DNA of 64,000 nt, taken from the NCBI GenBank assembly GCA_015501075.1, contig JADNYJ010000136.1, positions 46,500 through 110,499 of the forward strand, in the 5' to 3' direction. Below, piece after piece: positions 46,597 through 56,853 of this stretch (positions within the stretch are counted from its first letter, which is position 1; the number at the start of each line of letters is the position of its first letter). A program made the position numbers and the translations under genes. Under the pieces are notes generated by a model. It searched no databases. It saw only the letters and a list, made by a program, of their open reading frames with translations, and was not told where the DNA came from. The DNA is from Gymnopilus junonius. Lineage: Eukaryota > Basidiomycota > Agaricomycetes > Agaricales > Galerinaceae.

Positions 46597-48079
46597 ATGG
46601 CAAACAACGGTGAGCACCTTGTCTCATTCGACTCCAGAGACTCCAAAGACTAAAGAGACATCTAGGGAAAAGGAATTGATGGGATGTTTCACCAGTGCTA
46701 GTGCTAACAGCTGCAACTGCGACTGACCCCTATCCACCCGCAGCTGGAGGGGTTTTACAATCCGGCCTAGCATACCCCCCTACCACAGCACCAACGTTCG
46801 CCAGCCCAATCTCGTATGCGCAGCTGAACCTGGCCCTGAATCCGAGTTTGCCATTGATTGCTGTATTCTTTCATTCAGACTCCGAGTCTGCAGCCTTTCA
46901 AATCGCGTCTTTAATGACCCAATTATCTATTCTACCCGGGCCCGAATCTGCGCCTCCGGATCGATGTCAGTGTTGTGAAGCGCATCGGAGGCAGTCGGAG
47001 GAAATTAACACTGGCAGCTTTCGTGCCGCTGCTCAAAATCAAACTCGACTCGGAGTCCAAATTCAGGCTCAGGACACTCATGCCCATCCCCAAGCTCAAG
47101 CTGCTCGATCACAACAAACGGACTCGGAGGCGAACAAAGTAGCTGCATCCACAGCTCAAATTAATTCAGAACGTAACGACCACGAGAAGTGCGTTAGCCT
47201 CTCGTCTAATCTTGTTATATATCTTCCAACTTTAATAGCTAACCGAATTCAACGCTTACTTCAGGACTCGGATGTCAACGACGTCGTCCTGGCAGAATGA
47301 GGTGTACGAAGTCCTAGAGTCTCTTGTTGATGTGACAGCCACAATGGTGGATGTAGCCCAGATGCTGGCGGATGCTATTCCAAGTGCTGGGTCGAAATTT
47401 GGACTTGGACTTGAGCGCGAATCCGGACTTGGGCTTGAGCATGAGCGCAAATTCCGAGCCCAAAGTAAAGTTCAAGACCAAGTCGACAAGACTCAGTTGG
47501 AATTAAAGCCGGATGCGGAAGACGCCCTTGACGATGCGATAAAACGATTTGATATTTTGATCAAGCAGCGAAAGGAACTAGTTTGCAGGGAAGCTTCAGA
47601 GGTGAGTTTGGATTCGGGCAGCTGCACCAGTAGCCTCTAAAATTCCGAAGACGAATACACCACCCTTTAAGGTGGACTCAGACTCGGAACTGGGACGTAA
47701 TAAAAAAGAAACGATGGAATCATCCACACAGCAGTACGTATCATTTTTTCGCATTTATTTCAAATCGTCTTGTGTCATGATATTCAATTCGCACACCCCT
47801 TGTATTTATGCAGGACTTGCAAGGCAGATTTACAGTCGGACTTGTCGCAGAGTCTTATGTCCTCGGTGCTTTACTCTTTCAGTACTGCTATATTCTGTTG
47901 TAGGGTCGTTGCTTTTGTGGATATTTCAGTGACGAGCTATCCGAGTCGGATGGCAACAATACGCAGTATTCTTTTATATGTTTGGAAGCATCAGCTGACA
48001 GTTATAATGGTTTATTTTATATACAAGTGTGTATTCACGAGAGCGCCGATGCTTGGTGCGATGCATACTGTACTTCTGA
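46597..48079 (+). CDS. Unrecognised seven-exon gene with Cys-rich C-terminal segment
   Basis: A 356-residue product can be chained with correct phases through six GT-AG introns. Exons: 46597-46609, 46696-47188, 47265-47601, 47672-47733, 47814-47865, 47904-47965 and 48028-48079. The tiny first exon (MANN) is supported by a GTGAGC donor and by the lack of any in-frame ATG in exon 2. The N-terminal third is rich in A, P and T. A CQCCEAHRRQSEE segment lies near residue 100. A Gln/Ala-rich stretch follows, then a helical region (NEVYEVLESLVDVTATMVDV, AQMLADAIP) and DAIKRFDILIKQRKELVC. The last exons give TCKADLQSDLSQSLMSS and GRCFCGYFSDELSESDGN. No known domain is recognised, so no function is assigned. 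The long phase-consistent chain argues that it is a real gene. Confidence 0.55.
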
Positions 48080-48151
48080 GCTTCCAGATGTGGAAAAAAT
48101 CACAAAATATAGGAAGTGTCCAGCTCAGTCATGCGCCATTGAAACGTCACT

Positions 48152-48352
48152 TTAATGGTGTTGATCCACTCCTCCTGCTTGAAATATTAAAATGAAAGAC
48201 AGCCCACAAATAAAGGGAATCAGCGCATTCCAAACTGGGTCGTAATTGTTCTGGAGTTCACTCAAAGCCTGAGCTTGCGAACGTTGTGTATATCCCTCAA
48301 AATAGAAGACAAGTCGCAGTACCCCACAACTCCACCACAGCCGAAGGACCAT
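48152..48352 (-). CDS. Possible small membrane protein
   Basis: A 66-codon minus-strand frame. After MVLRLWWSCGVLRLVFYFEG it has a polar linker QRSQAQALSELQNNY and a hydrophobic helix (ALIPFICGLSFILIFQ) before GGVDQHH and the stop. It lies just downstream of and convergent with the 46597 gene. No family is recognised. It could be a real short gene or chance. Confidence 0.3.
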   Translation of the reverse strand: MVLRLWWSCGVLRLVFYFEGYTQRSQAQALSELQNNYDPVWNALIPFICGLSFILIFQAGGVDQHH

Positions 48353-48455
48353 GGGGGAGCCTCTAAGCTGACAGATAGTACGGCTGCGCAGGTTCGAAAG
48401 CGACTTAGATCTCGTCAGCCGTGATTTAAATGGAACCGAACATGATACAACTTAA

Positions 48456-48487
48456 GACGCGTCGCGTCGCAGAGAGAGAATCACGTG
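48456..48487. promoter_or_regulatory. GACGCGTC and ATCACGTG motif pair
   Basis: The palindrome GACGCGTC at 48456-48463 contains an ACGCGT box. ATCACGTG follows at 48480-48487. They lie between the small minus-strand frame at 48352 and the SNF2 gene at 48899, the same pairing as in the SPO22 divergent promoter. Confidence 0.4.
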
Positions 48488-48898
48488 TTGAAAATTAGCA
48501 GTGTCACAGCTCGCTTGAAAGTTTTTAGAAATTAGCACCGACGCTTGCCCCCTCCCGTGCCTTTTTATTCTTGTATTCCAACTCGCCAGTAACATTTCAC
48601 GAGAGCGCGTACTGCGTTTAAGACTCTTTGAGAATCGCGAATCGAGGGACTATGATTATCTTTGTCTCATACCTGCCTTCTTTTTCCGGAGGCGTTGCCG
48701 CTCTGGGCCAGCAATTGAGGAGCCTGGAGGACGCTGAATCGGGATTTGGAACCAGCCACAAAAGGAGCAGACTCCCAGAATATGTTTCTTTGCTTCTCTT
48801 CCCTGCTCTTCCATGGGAATTCGAGTTTCTGCCGCCCTAGGTTGAGCTCATACTGTTTACATTCGGTATATATCTTTGGATGATAATTCCTCTTTACG

Positions 48899-51800
48899 AT
48901 GGCCACCGCCTTTCCTTGGAGCTTTTGGAAACCCTTCACCTTTTTTTCAGCAAGATCCAAGGAGAACGAATCGGAGACGAGCATCCTGCCCATACACTCC
49001 AAAAGTAACCAGCAGCAACCAATCAACTGTTGTCAAAACCCGACGCGTAGTCACTCTAGTGCTCGCGTCCACCGGCAGGACCTTAACGTAAGCGATTTGA
49101 CTTTCGTTGAACATGACTGCAAACTAAATGATACTTTATGCTTCTAGGCAGATGATATTACTCCAAGTACAGTTGGAGGGCACGGCAGCTTTGAAATACA
49201 CTATCCCTCGACGTCGCTACTCCTCGCCGTGGCAACGTGAGTGTTTGCCACTCTCATCATTGCTCGCATAAATGTATCTTGTCCTGCAGAAGGGATCTCG
49301 CATGAGTGACCCGGACCAGTCTTTCTACCCGTCTTTATTGAACCCTCAAAATAGCATCTTTCCAGATCCTCTGACCGCAGTGACCCAACTATCCATAACG
49401 AGCTCTGCTGTCGCGTACAATGGTAGCCTTTTAGTTTCAGGATCAACCCATGGTCGGTTAATGGTTGTGCTCACTTCTTCATCCTCGAGATCGTGTCAGG
49501 GTCCTCCAATGGATTTGAATGCACTAACGAAAAAATCTTCCAACGCTCTTAATCTTATTTTTATGCCTCCACATACTCCATCTATATGTGTCACGATGGT
49601 ACCCGCGCCCTCTTGTATTGATAATGCTTCCATTCCTTTAGAGCCCTCGCACCAAAAAAAGGTCGATGTGTCTACAAACCCATCATACTCTTCCTGTGGC
49701 AGAAAGTCGTCAATGTTGCGACATCAGCTGCTTACTACTGGAACTTTTGAAAATGGCCAGAAATTGAAGGAATACCAACTCCTTGATCTGAATCGTCTTG
49801 TAACAAGGGAAGCAGGAGAAAAAGTCTGCGGAACTGATGTCCTGAATTGTATAGGCCTTCTTCTGGCTTACGATATGGGGTTCTCTTTTCGTCTTATTCT
49901 AAAGTTAGTGTCCTGATGTTTTTCTGTCTTTTCAGATTGGGAAAGACCATAGTTTCCATTGCCCTCATTGTCTGCAACCCGCCTTCGAATGATTATGGGG
50001 GAGCACGGGCCACTCTGTAAGCTCTCCAATAGGTCCCAAAGTAGCAATTGGCTAATGCAAGTAAAATTAGGATTGTGGTACCGAACAAAGGAATAATGGA
50101 CCATTGGCAGTCGGAATTAATTAAATTCGCCCCTTTTCTGGATATTTGCTTTTACAATTCAAGTTCTGTGCACCTTCGTATGTTCACTTCTATTTTATCC
50201 AACTATTACACTCAAATATTCAATGCTTTTGAATCTAGGACCTGAGGCAGACATTGTGGCAAGTGAGGTTTATAATCTGGTTCTCTTAATGTTTATTTCC
50301 CTTTAGTTGTTGACATACGCACAATTACAACGTCAACATAGCTCCTTTAAATTAAACCCAACATCAAAAGCTGCTGCACCCATTTTCCATTACTCTTGGT
50401 ATCGGCAAATTAATGGTTCGCTGTACTTTTCAATTACAAAATTATAAGAGTCTCATAATTGACTTCTATTATCAGATGAGGCGCACAAGTTTCGCAATCC
50501 CTCTACGACGACTGCCAAGGCTGTTTGGGCCGTTTCCAAGCAACACGGACATTGTTTGACGGGAACACCTGCACAGGTAGGTCAAGGACTCGATATTTGC
50601 CAGGCGCAATATGTTATTGACTCTGCCCTCAGAACTCCCTTCTGGACTTTCATCCGCTTTTCAAGTTCTTGGGCGTAACTCATGAGAATGTTGATGTCCT
50701 TAATATCTACGAACAAAAAATCTACTCCAAGCGGCAGCAGGGACCAATCATCAATAAGTCAGCAAAGAAATTGTTTGACGTTAGTTCCCCTCCCTATCTA
50801 TTAATTTGTTGGGAAACTTTAACCATTAATCCGTCTGTCGACAGCTTATCAAGAAAGATTTTTGCATTTTTCGATCTAAGAGTGATGTCGATTCCGAGAC
50901 TGGGAGGCCTCTTGTGATGCTGCCATCTTGCACTGACCTTATTATCGATATTGCTCTCAGTGTCGAGGAAAGGATTATCTATAGTCATATCAAGGAGATG
51001 TCTCTCCATATTTTTGCAACGCTGACCCGTTTACGACAAGGTAAGATAAGACAAAGTAATGCTCTCTTACATATGATGCTGAAACGTGAAACTTTTACTT
51101 TAGCATGTGATCACCCCAGCCTAGTCCAGCGTGTATTACAAGATGGTGCTGGGTCCGACCAAAGTGAGGAAAACATTTCTTTGAGAACTATGTGGGTCTT
51201 TCCTTCAATTTATATTTTGGACTAAGAAATGCAACCTCATATACGCACAGGGTCAAAAGCCAAGGATCCTTAGCAACTATGTCCCGCAAACTTCCTAGGG
51301 CTGCTCGAAATCCCTTTTCTGATTTTTTCAGGTCATCCAAGTTAAAAGCGATGCTGCAAATTTTGCATAAATGCAAAGGCCAGAAGACCATTATTTTTGT
51401 GAGTCCCTCCAAGACAAAATCTTTACATAATTAATTTGGAGGCTTCGTGTAATCTATAGACGCATTTCACAAGCTTTATTCCTGTGATTGCTCAGGCTCT
51501 TCACAGTGCCAACATCCGTTGGGCAGAATGTATGTCTATTCCTTTTCTTACTACACAGACAGTCCTCCAACTTTCTTACAGATACAGGTGGCACAAGCCA
51601 TAAGGACCAGGAGGAAGCCTTGATGCAAATCGCAGAAGACGAGGAATGCTCCGTGATCATCATATCAATCCTAGCGGGTAGCGTCGGTGAGTTGGGATAT
51701 CTCGACACGATGAAACCCTTCTTATGACTTCATGTCACTGTCATTTATGGTTAGGTCTAAATATCACGTCATGCAACAAACATTATACTCATGGAACCGT

Positions 51801-52126
51801 GGTGGAATCCCTACGCAGAAGTAATCTGTCTGTCGACCTTGAGAGTAATTCATCTCATTAATGTCTTCAGGATCAAGCCATAGCTCGTGTGCATCGCATC
51901 GGCCAAATGCTGCCCATCACTGTTTATCGTCTGGTCGTTCAAGAGAGCATTGAAAAGTCGATTTTGAAGGTCTGTCCTTTTTTTCCCCGCACAACAAATA
52001 TATATCCGGTTCTGATTGCTCCCTGCTTAGAAACAGCAATTGAAAAGGGAAATGATAGGTGATATGTACGGCGATGTAGCAGGAGACCCCTGCGGAGACT
52101 TGGACGAGGCCACTCGACGAGCATAG
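48899..52126 (+). CDS. SNF2-family ATPase (helicase-like)
   Basis: DNA-dependent ATPase of superfamily 2, nearest in feel to the Rad5/Rad16/HLTF branch. Motif I is split by an intron: LLLAYDMG then LGKTIVSIALIV at about 49940. Motif Ia region: IVVPNKGIMDHWQSELIKF. Motif II: NDEAHKFRNP (DEAH box). Motif III: HCLTGTPAQNSLLDF. Then RLRQACDHPSLVQRVL, motif IV-V KTIIFTHFTSFIPVIAQAL and a glycine-poor SVIIISILAGSVGLNITSCN, and motif VI EPWWNPYAEDQAIARVHRIG. The end is KREMIGDMYGDVAG and TAG at 52124-52126. No RING finger appears between the helicase halves, unlike Rad5 or Rad16. The usual LLADDMGLGKT has Tyr for Asp. Introns are short. The frame breaks near 49240-49310 and by one extra A at about 51776 just before the EPWW block. 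Confidence 0.8.
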
Positions 52127-52625
52127 TTGGAAAGGCCCTAAGAACAAGAGCGATTGTATTTGTACCCCTCAAGATGAACCAGAACGTATGCTATCAGAAC
52201 GTACCATATACTTTACTACACGATGCTACTAGCGTACTCCCCATTGTATACTAGATATATTACTGATGAAATAGTATGTAAGTATCTTGCCCAATTCTAA
52301 ATTTTAAAAAATCATGAACACCTTGAAAGGCAGGAGGAAAAAAAAGACGCTCTGCATTGATTTATTTAAAGTTGGCCAGAAATTTGAGGACACTAGACAT
52401 ATATATAAAGAAGAGTATATGTATGAGTTCAATGCCCTTCAAGGCATCCTGGGTGGATTCGGGCACCAGCCATCATATCAAGCACCTCAGCGCTCTTCCG
52501 ATAAACCACCATGAACGGAAATAGACCCTAGGGCCTAAAGAAACCTCTACTTGCAACCTCGCCGCACCAGGTGGCCTTTCCTTCCGAATTCCTGAAAGAT
52601 GGTGTGGGCCGCATTCTCCCTTTGA
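52127..52625. other. Intergenic; SNF2 3' flank and F-box upstream region
   Basis: A/T-rich with one 66-codon frame (52314-52514, MNTLKGRRKKKTLCIDLFKV) that is not recognised. It could hold an upstream exon of the F-box gene, but no donor site could be chosen. Confidence 0.35.
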
Positions 52626-53766
52626 ATGCTATCATATCTATATCTCTTTTCGTGCCTTTCTCGTTTTAACAGCCCCCTAAGAAACGAAAGGCTATCAAAC
52701 GAAGACCCTATCGTCAAACATGAGCAAATCATCAAACGTGAAGAACTGAATGTCAAGCATGAAGGTTCTATAGAACGCGAAAGCATCCCTATCAAGCTCG
52801 AACGCTCTATCAAACGCGAAGGGGATGTCAAGCCACTAAAAGGCAAATTTCGGGTGCGGCGGACCATAGGAGACTTGCCAGTAGAGGCGTTGCGCAGGAT
52901 CTTCTCATACGTCCATTCTTTCTCCGTCACTGTCGAAGAAGATTCTCCAGAGAGACGAGCTTTCCCTGGTAGTGTCTATCGACTTCCAGAGAACCGACGT
53001 CCTGGTGGATTCTAGGATACCCATTGATTGCGTGGCTGCTGCCTACAATCCGAAACGGACAACACCAAATAGGATATATTCGACATCTAACTCTTAATGT
53101 CAAAGTCCCTGCCGATTCAGGCAAATTCGAGTCTGGGGACCACGAGATCTCCGTGGCCATCTGACTATCATCGAGTCGGACACAGACATGATGGAGGAAT
53201 TCTTTAACGTCACGTTCGGCAGTTCTCTATGCTCTTTGTACCTCATCGACACCCCGATCACCTACGAATCTTTGCCTGTCGTGCACCACCTCCGGCTGGA
53301 GAGGGTACCTGACCTCGGATACGACTTCAATCGCGCATTGTGTAGGTTCTTCGGCCATCGTCTTGATATCATCGACTGCGAATGGCTTACGGATGCGCAT
53401 CTGGAGCATATTGCGAATCACTGTGAACCTCTGCATCGGCTCTATATCACGGATTGTCCGAAGATCACTGTGGCGGGCTTAAAAAGTTTGTTTCCATTCG
53501 CGAGCAACTTGTTTCTGATCAGGACGAAGAGGAGGACAGCGAAGAAGATTCGGACGGTGATCATGGGCGTGACGCGGTGTCCCTCTTTGAATGTGATGAT
53601 GAGGCAGACGACTTGCTCATGGCCGGCTTTACTGGTCCTGAAAGGCCACCCAGAGAGCTTTTATTCCCCCATCCACCGACTTCAGATCACTGGCCATCCG
53701 AAGAAATTATCTAAATCTGATCGTCAATGGTTCCAAAAACGCGTCAAGGTCTTCCACTTCAATTGA
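52626..53766 (+). pseudogene. F-box/LRR-like gene with several frame breaks
   Basis: Remains of an SCF ubiquitin-ligase adaptor. Frame one (52626-53015) carries a Lys/Glu-rich segment with five psi-K-x-E motifs at residues 30-65, then a good F-box core: IGDLPVEALRRIFSYVHSF. The next family-like block is in another frame (LSLVVSIDFQRTDVLVDSR, CVAAAYNPKRTTPNRI). A third frame gives YIRHLTLNVKVPADSGKFES. A fourth, from about 53150, gives leucine-rich-repeat-like text: LTIIESDTDMMEEFF, LCSLYLIDTPITYESLPV, HLRLERVPDLGYD and HRLYITDCPKITVAGLK. An acidic stretch (DEEEDSEEDSDGDHG) follows in yet another frame. At least four indels in 1.1 kb make this a likely pseudogene, although the window shows similar breaks in essential genes. 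Confidence 0.6.
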
Positions 53767-54016
53767 TTATCTTGGTCGAATGGCCAGTCCAATCTTCATA
53801 ACAGACTTAAGAGGCAAATGTTCGGAAACTTTGCGACTAGCTCACAAATGGCCATTCTTTGTGAAGTCATTGAGCTGGCAGGCATTGATTTGGATATCTT
53901 CGAACAGTAAACGACAAGAGCTGTGAAATTAATGTTAGCAGATGTTTGTTTTCTGAAAAAGAATCACGAACATTATGGTATACGATATAAATGTGTAAGG
54001 GTAACTAATGTATAGT
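53767..54016. other. Short convergent intergenic region
   Basis: A/T-rich 3' flanks of the F-box gene (+) and TRS33 (-). Nothing else is seen. Confidence 0.5.
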
Positions 54017-54954
54017 CTATGCGCCTTTTGGTAATTTGATTTGGAATGTGCCTGGGCAAATGAAGTTATCAATGCTTTGCCTCGAAATCGGAGATAGGAA
54101 CACACATTGAGGCATAGACGTGATCTCTGGGGCGACAGTACCGTTATACCCTAGTCTTACGAGAGCACCGCGAATTATGCCTGCTGGCATTGCTGCGTAC
54201 TACAAAAGGGAAGATTGCACATCAGACCACGTTTGAAAGCGAAAAGGATGTACACACCAGTCCGTGCTCTTTTCAAGGCATCAGCGCGAGATTCATATGA
54301 TGAGAGGCGTGTTATGGGTTTAAACATGTTGTCCTGGAGGACGTAGACACCCTAGGAAGGCGGTGAGCATTGAGGAAGTTGCAAGGTAGACTAGGAAGGA
54401 ACATACTCGGTGGTTTGTCCGTAGATTATCGACTTGTTTGTCCCAACAAGCTGCCCATATATCCTTGCATATGAATTTGATCACATCCAAGGTTTCTGAG
54501 AACATGGGCCTGTCGCGACATAATCTACAAATGGTACGTTTCGTCAGCCTATATCCTGAAGGAATTGAGAAAATACGAACCGTTCAGAAAAGTTCGCACC
54601 GACATGCATCCCAATTGCCTCTAACCGCTGCCTCACAGGTTCCTCTTCCTCATCCACCTGACCCTTTCCTGATGCGCTCCCTGTTCTTGAAGCTAAGCTG
54701 GTTACTGAATCTCTTGCAGTATCTTTCTTGATGGATGAAGGTACTGCTTGTGGTGGAGGAATCAACCCCGACTCGATCATCTCAGCCTCCAATTTCTTTG
54801 CCCGGGCGGTGGCGAAGGCAGCTGATTCGCGCAAGGTGGCGACCATTTCAATGAGGAAGTAGTCCATCGCTGCACCATCTATTTGGCGTAAAGGAGGGTC
54901 TGCCAATTGGGCCAAAGAAAGGGAGGTTGAGGCTGGGATTTGTGTGGACGTCAT
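54017..54954 (-). CDS. TRS33: TRAPP complex subunit TRS33 (TRAPPC6-like)
   Basis: Bet3-family subunit of the TRAPP tethering complex at ER-Golgi and Golgi membranes. Five exons with agreeing phases. Exon 1 (54954 to about 54581) has the start PPLRQIDGAAMDYFLIEMVA and ends RQRLEAIGMHVGANFSER. Exon 2 gives LCRDRPMFSETLDVIKFICK and DIWAACWDKQVDNLRTNHR. Exon 3 gives GVYVLQDNMFKPITRLSS. Exon 4 gives YAAMPAGIIRGALVRLGYN and TVAPEITSMPQ. The last exon encodes CTFQIKLPKGA and TAG at 54017-54019. These blocks follow the Bet3 fold in order. Residues 50-100 form an Ala/Glu/Ser-rich insertion (AKKLEAEMIESG, SIKKDTARDSVTSLA) longer than in animal TRAPPC6. The frame is intact. Confidence 0.9.
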
Positions 54955-56230
54955 GATCAGAGTTGCTAATAGCCAAATCTAGATATTTCACTTCATTTCC
55001 TTCCTTTCCTTTCGCCCCGCCTCACTCATCTCGTCCGCTTTCCTGCTCTGGTTCTAACAGCTGCGAATGACTAGATTCTTTGCGGCTATATATGCTTCTT
55101 GTGCTGCAGCACTTACTCCCGTTAACGCTTTTCTTGGTATTTTCCAGCTGAAGTTTCGCCTCAATTCTCAACTTACGGAATGCAATTTCTAGGCCGACTG
55201 CTGCCCTGCCTCATATGCGTCATTTTGTCGAAACTCTGCAAGTTTTCTATTGATCTATGTATGGCAGATATATTAAGGAACTTATCCTTATCTGTGTTGG
55301 TTTCTACCAGGTAATTCTGTAACTTTTACCTTGATTTTGATGTGCATGTTCTTCATCTAATCATCATGATCATCATCTATCTGCTGACTTGCAACATCAC
55401 AACCACCTGCTGCACTTTTGAGCATATATCCTCATTTCCATCTCTTTTTTTCTTCATGGTTCCATTTTTATCTCATTCCCCCCCAACATTTTAACATCAC
55501 TTGCAAGACATCTCGATCAACGCTAGAGCATATCGTCTTCAAATCATTATGGTCTTTTGCAATATTCCTTTTCCTCGTGTTTCTTGTTTAAATGTTTCTT
55601 CAGATTCCTGCTTCTCTTTCTTCCCCCGACTTCTTCTCTCATCCACTTGGCAATGTATACTGATTTTGATATCCAGTATACATTTGCTCTTATCTTCCAG
55701 ACTTTCTTCTCTGGAAATTCTATCCGAACAACATATTTCATCGTTGGCATGATACGGAAATTGGCGGCAGCAACCTCAAGAACACTCGCTCTCCGCTACA
55801 CGGATGGGCCTTTCTTCAGTGCTTCTCTGCTTTGACTCTCGCGGGGAGTTCAACGAGGTCCCTTTCGTATCACGAGTGCTTAAGGCGCTAGCTGACGCCT
55901 ACCTCATTCACACAAGACCCCAACCTCGCTCCGCTATGTCCAAGCATAGTGAGAAGAACAAAAGATGGTCCAAAAAAGGGGACTAAGTCACTAGTGTTCT
56001 TTTACCTTCGATGTCTATCTCGCCTTCACAAAGGTTTGGACGCTTAATTTGGTTGTTCTCTGGCCTGAGATATAGCAACCACTCACACCTTTATTTTCTT
56101 CATTCAAATTAACGTTCAAAACAGCTCCTTGAATCTGTCTCCATTATATAGTCATCAGTAATAAACAGCTCTTCAGCCCACCGACAAAGGACATTATATA
56201 GTTCTCATTTTGAAATTGAGGTGTACTATT
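54955..56230. other. Intergenic, T/C-rich, no supported gene
   Basis: A T/C-rich region upstream of TRS33, with polypyrimidine blocks at about 54998-55050 and 55440-55640. Open frames at 55501-55752 and 55804-55986 are weak and not recognisable. Confidence 0.45.
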
Positions 56231-56358
56231 AGGGACGTTCACGGTAGCCCAACTTCGGCCCAACTTGGGTCCTAACTTGGGTCTCAACTTGATCCCAATT
56301 TGCTTCCGAGTTGGCACCCAAGTTGGCGACTTTACTGTGAAACACCCACTCTGTATTT

Positions 56359-56556
56359 TTAACTACGTAGTGACAAGTTGATGTACGCCGCTGTATTCCC
56401 ACTCATACACCACGTCCAAATATGATCCTTCTTTCTAACCCACTCGAGTTTGGGGGGGCGGGAGGAATCGGATGGTGTGGACGACGCTTTTTTCGATGTA
56501 GGGGTTGGCTTTGTAGGCTTAGTGGGAACTGCCTTTTTCGGCTTAGCTTTGCCCAT
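56359..56556 (-). CDS. Internal open frame of the MITE-like element
   Basis: A 65-codon frame wholly inside the element, MGKAKPKKAVPTKP followed by Ser/Thr/Pro-rich sequence and a C-terminal LEWVRKKDHIWTWCMSGN. The tryptophan-rich basic end vaguely recalls Myb/SANT-type DNA-binding starts of transposon proteins. That is a guess from composition. An upstream extension to 56796 runs through the right terminal repeat. Confidence 0.25.
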   Translation of the reverse strand: MGKAKPKKAVPTKPTKPTPTSKKASSTPSDSSRPPKLEWVRKKDHIWTWCMSGNTAAYINLSLRS

Positions 56557-56639
56557 GTTTGTATGTAAAGCGTAGGTAGTACAGAGAGTAGGGACGAAGT
56601 TGGGAAGATGAGTTGGGACGTCAAGTTGGGGGCCAAGTC

Positions 56640-56677
56640 GGGATGCAAATCGTGGTCCGGAGCACGATTTGCATCCC
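56640..56677. repeat. Hairpin inside the MITE-like element
   Basis: Left arm 56640-56654 (gggatgcaaatcgtg) pairs perfectly with the right arm 56663-56677, with the 8-base loop gtccggag. The loop itself is nearly palindromic (tccgga). It is part of the element and may be a nested inverted duplication. Confidence 0.85.
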
Positions 56678-56853
56678 AACTTGCGAAATCGGCCCAACTT
56701 GGAATTCCCAACTTGATCGAAGTTGGGATCAAAGTTGGGAGCCAAGTTGGGCCGAAGTTGGGCTACCGTGAACGTCCCTATTATTAGCATGATCAATCAT
56801 TTACATTTCATTTCTAATCTTCACCAGCCTAGTCACTCTTTCATCCAATCATC

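Larger units (their letters stand above)
56231..56779. mobile_element. MITE-like element with perfect 38-bp terminal inverted repeats
   Basis: The left end 56231-56268 begins agggacgttcacggtagccc. The right end 56742-56779 is its exact reverse complement over 38 bases. Both flanks show ATT directly outside the repeats (56228-56230 and 56780-56782), a likely 3-bp target duplication such as PIF/Harbinger-type elements make, though those usually duplicate TWA. The subterminal DNA is packed with variants of ccaacttgg in both orientations, a possible transposase-binding array. A 15-bp-stem hairpin sits at 56640-56677. The only internal frame is a 65-codon minus-strand one (56556-56359). At 549 bp it is non-autonomous. 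The perfect ends suggest recent insertion. It lies 74 bp upstream of the UBR1 ATG. Confidence 0.85.
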
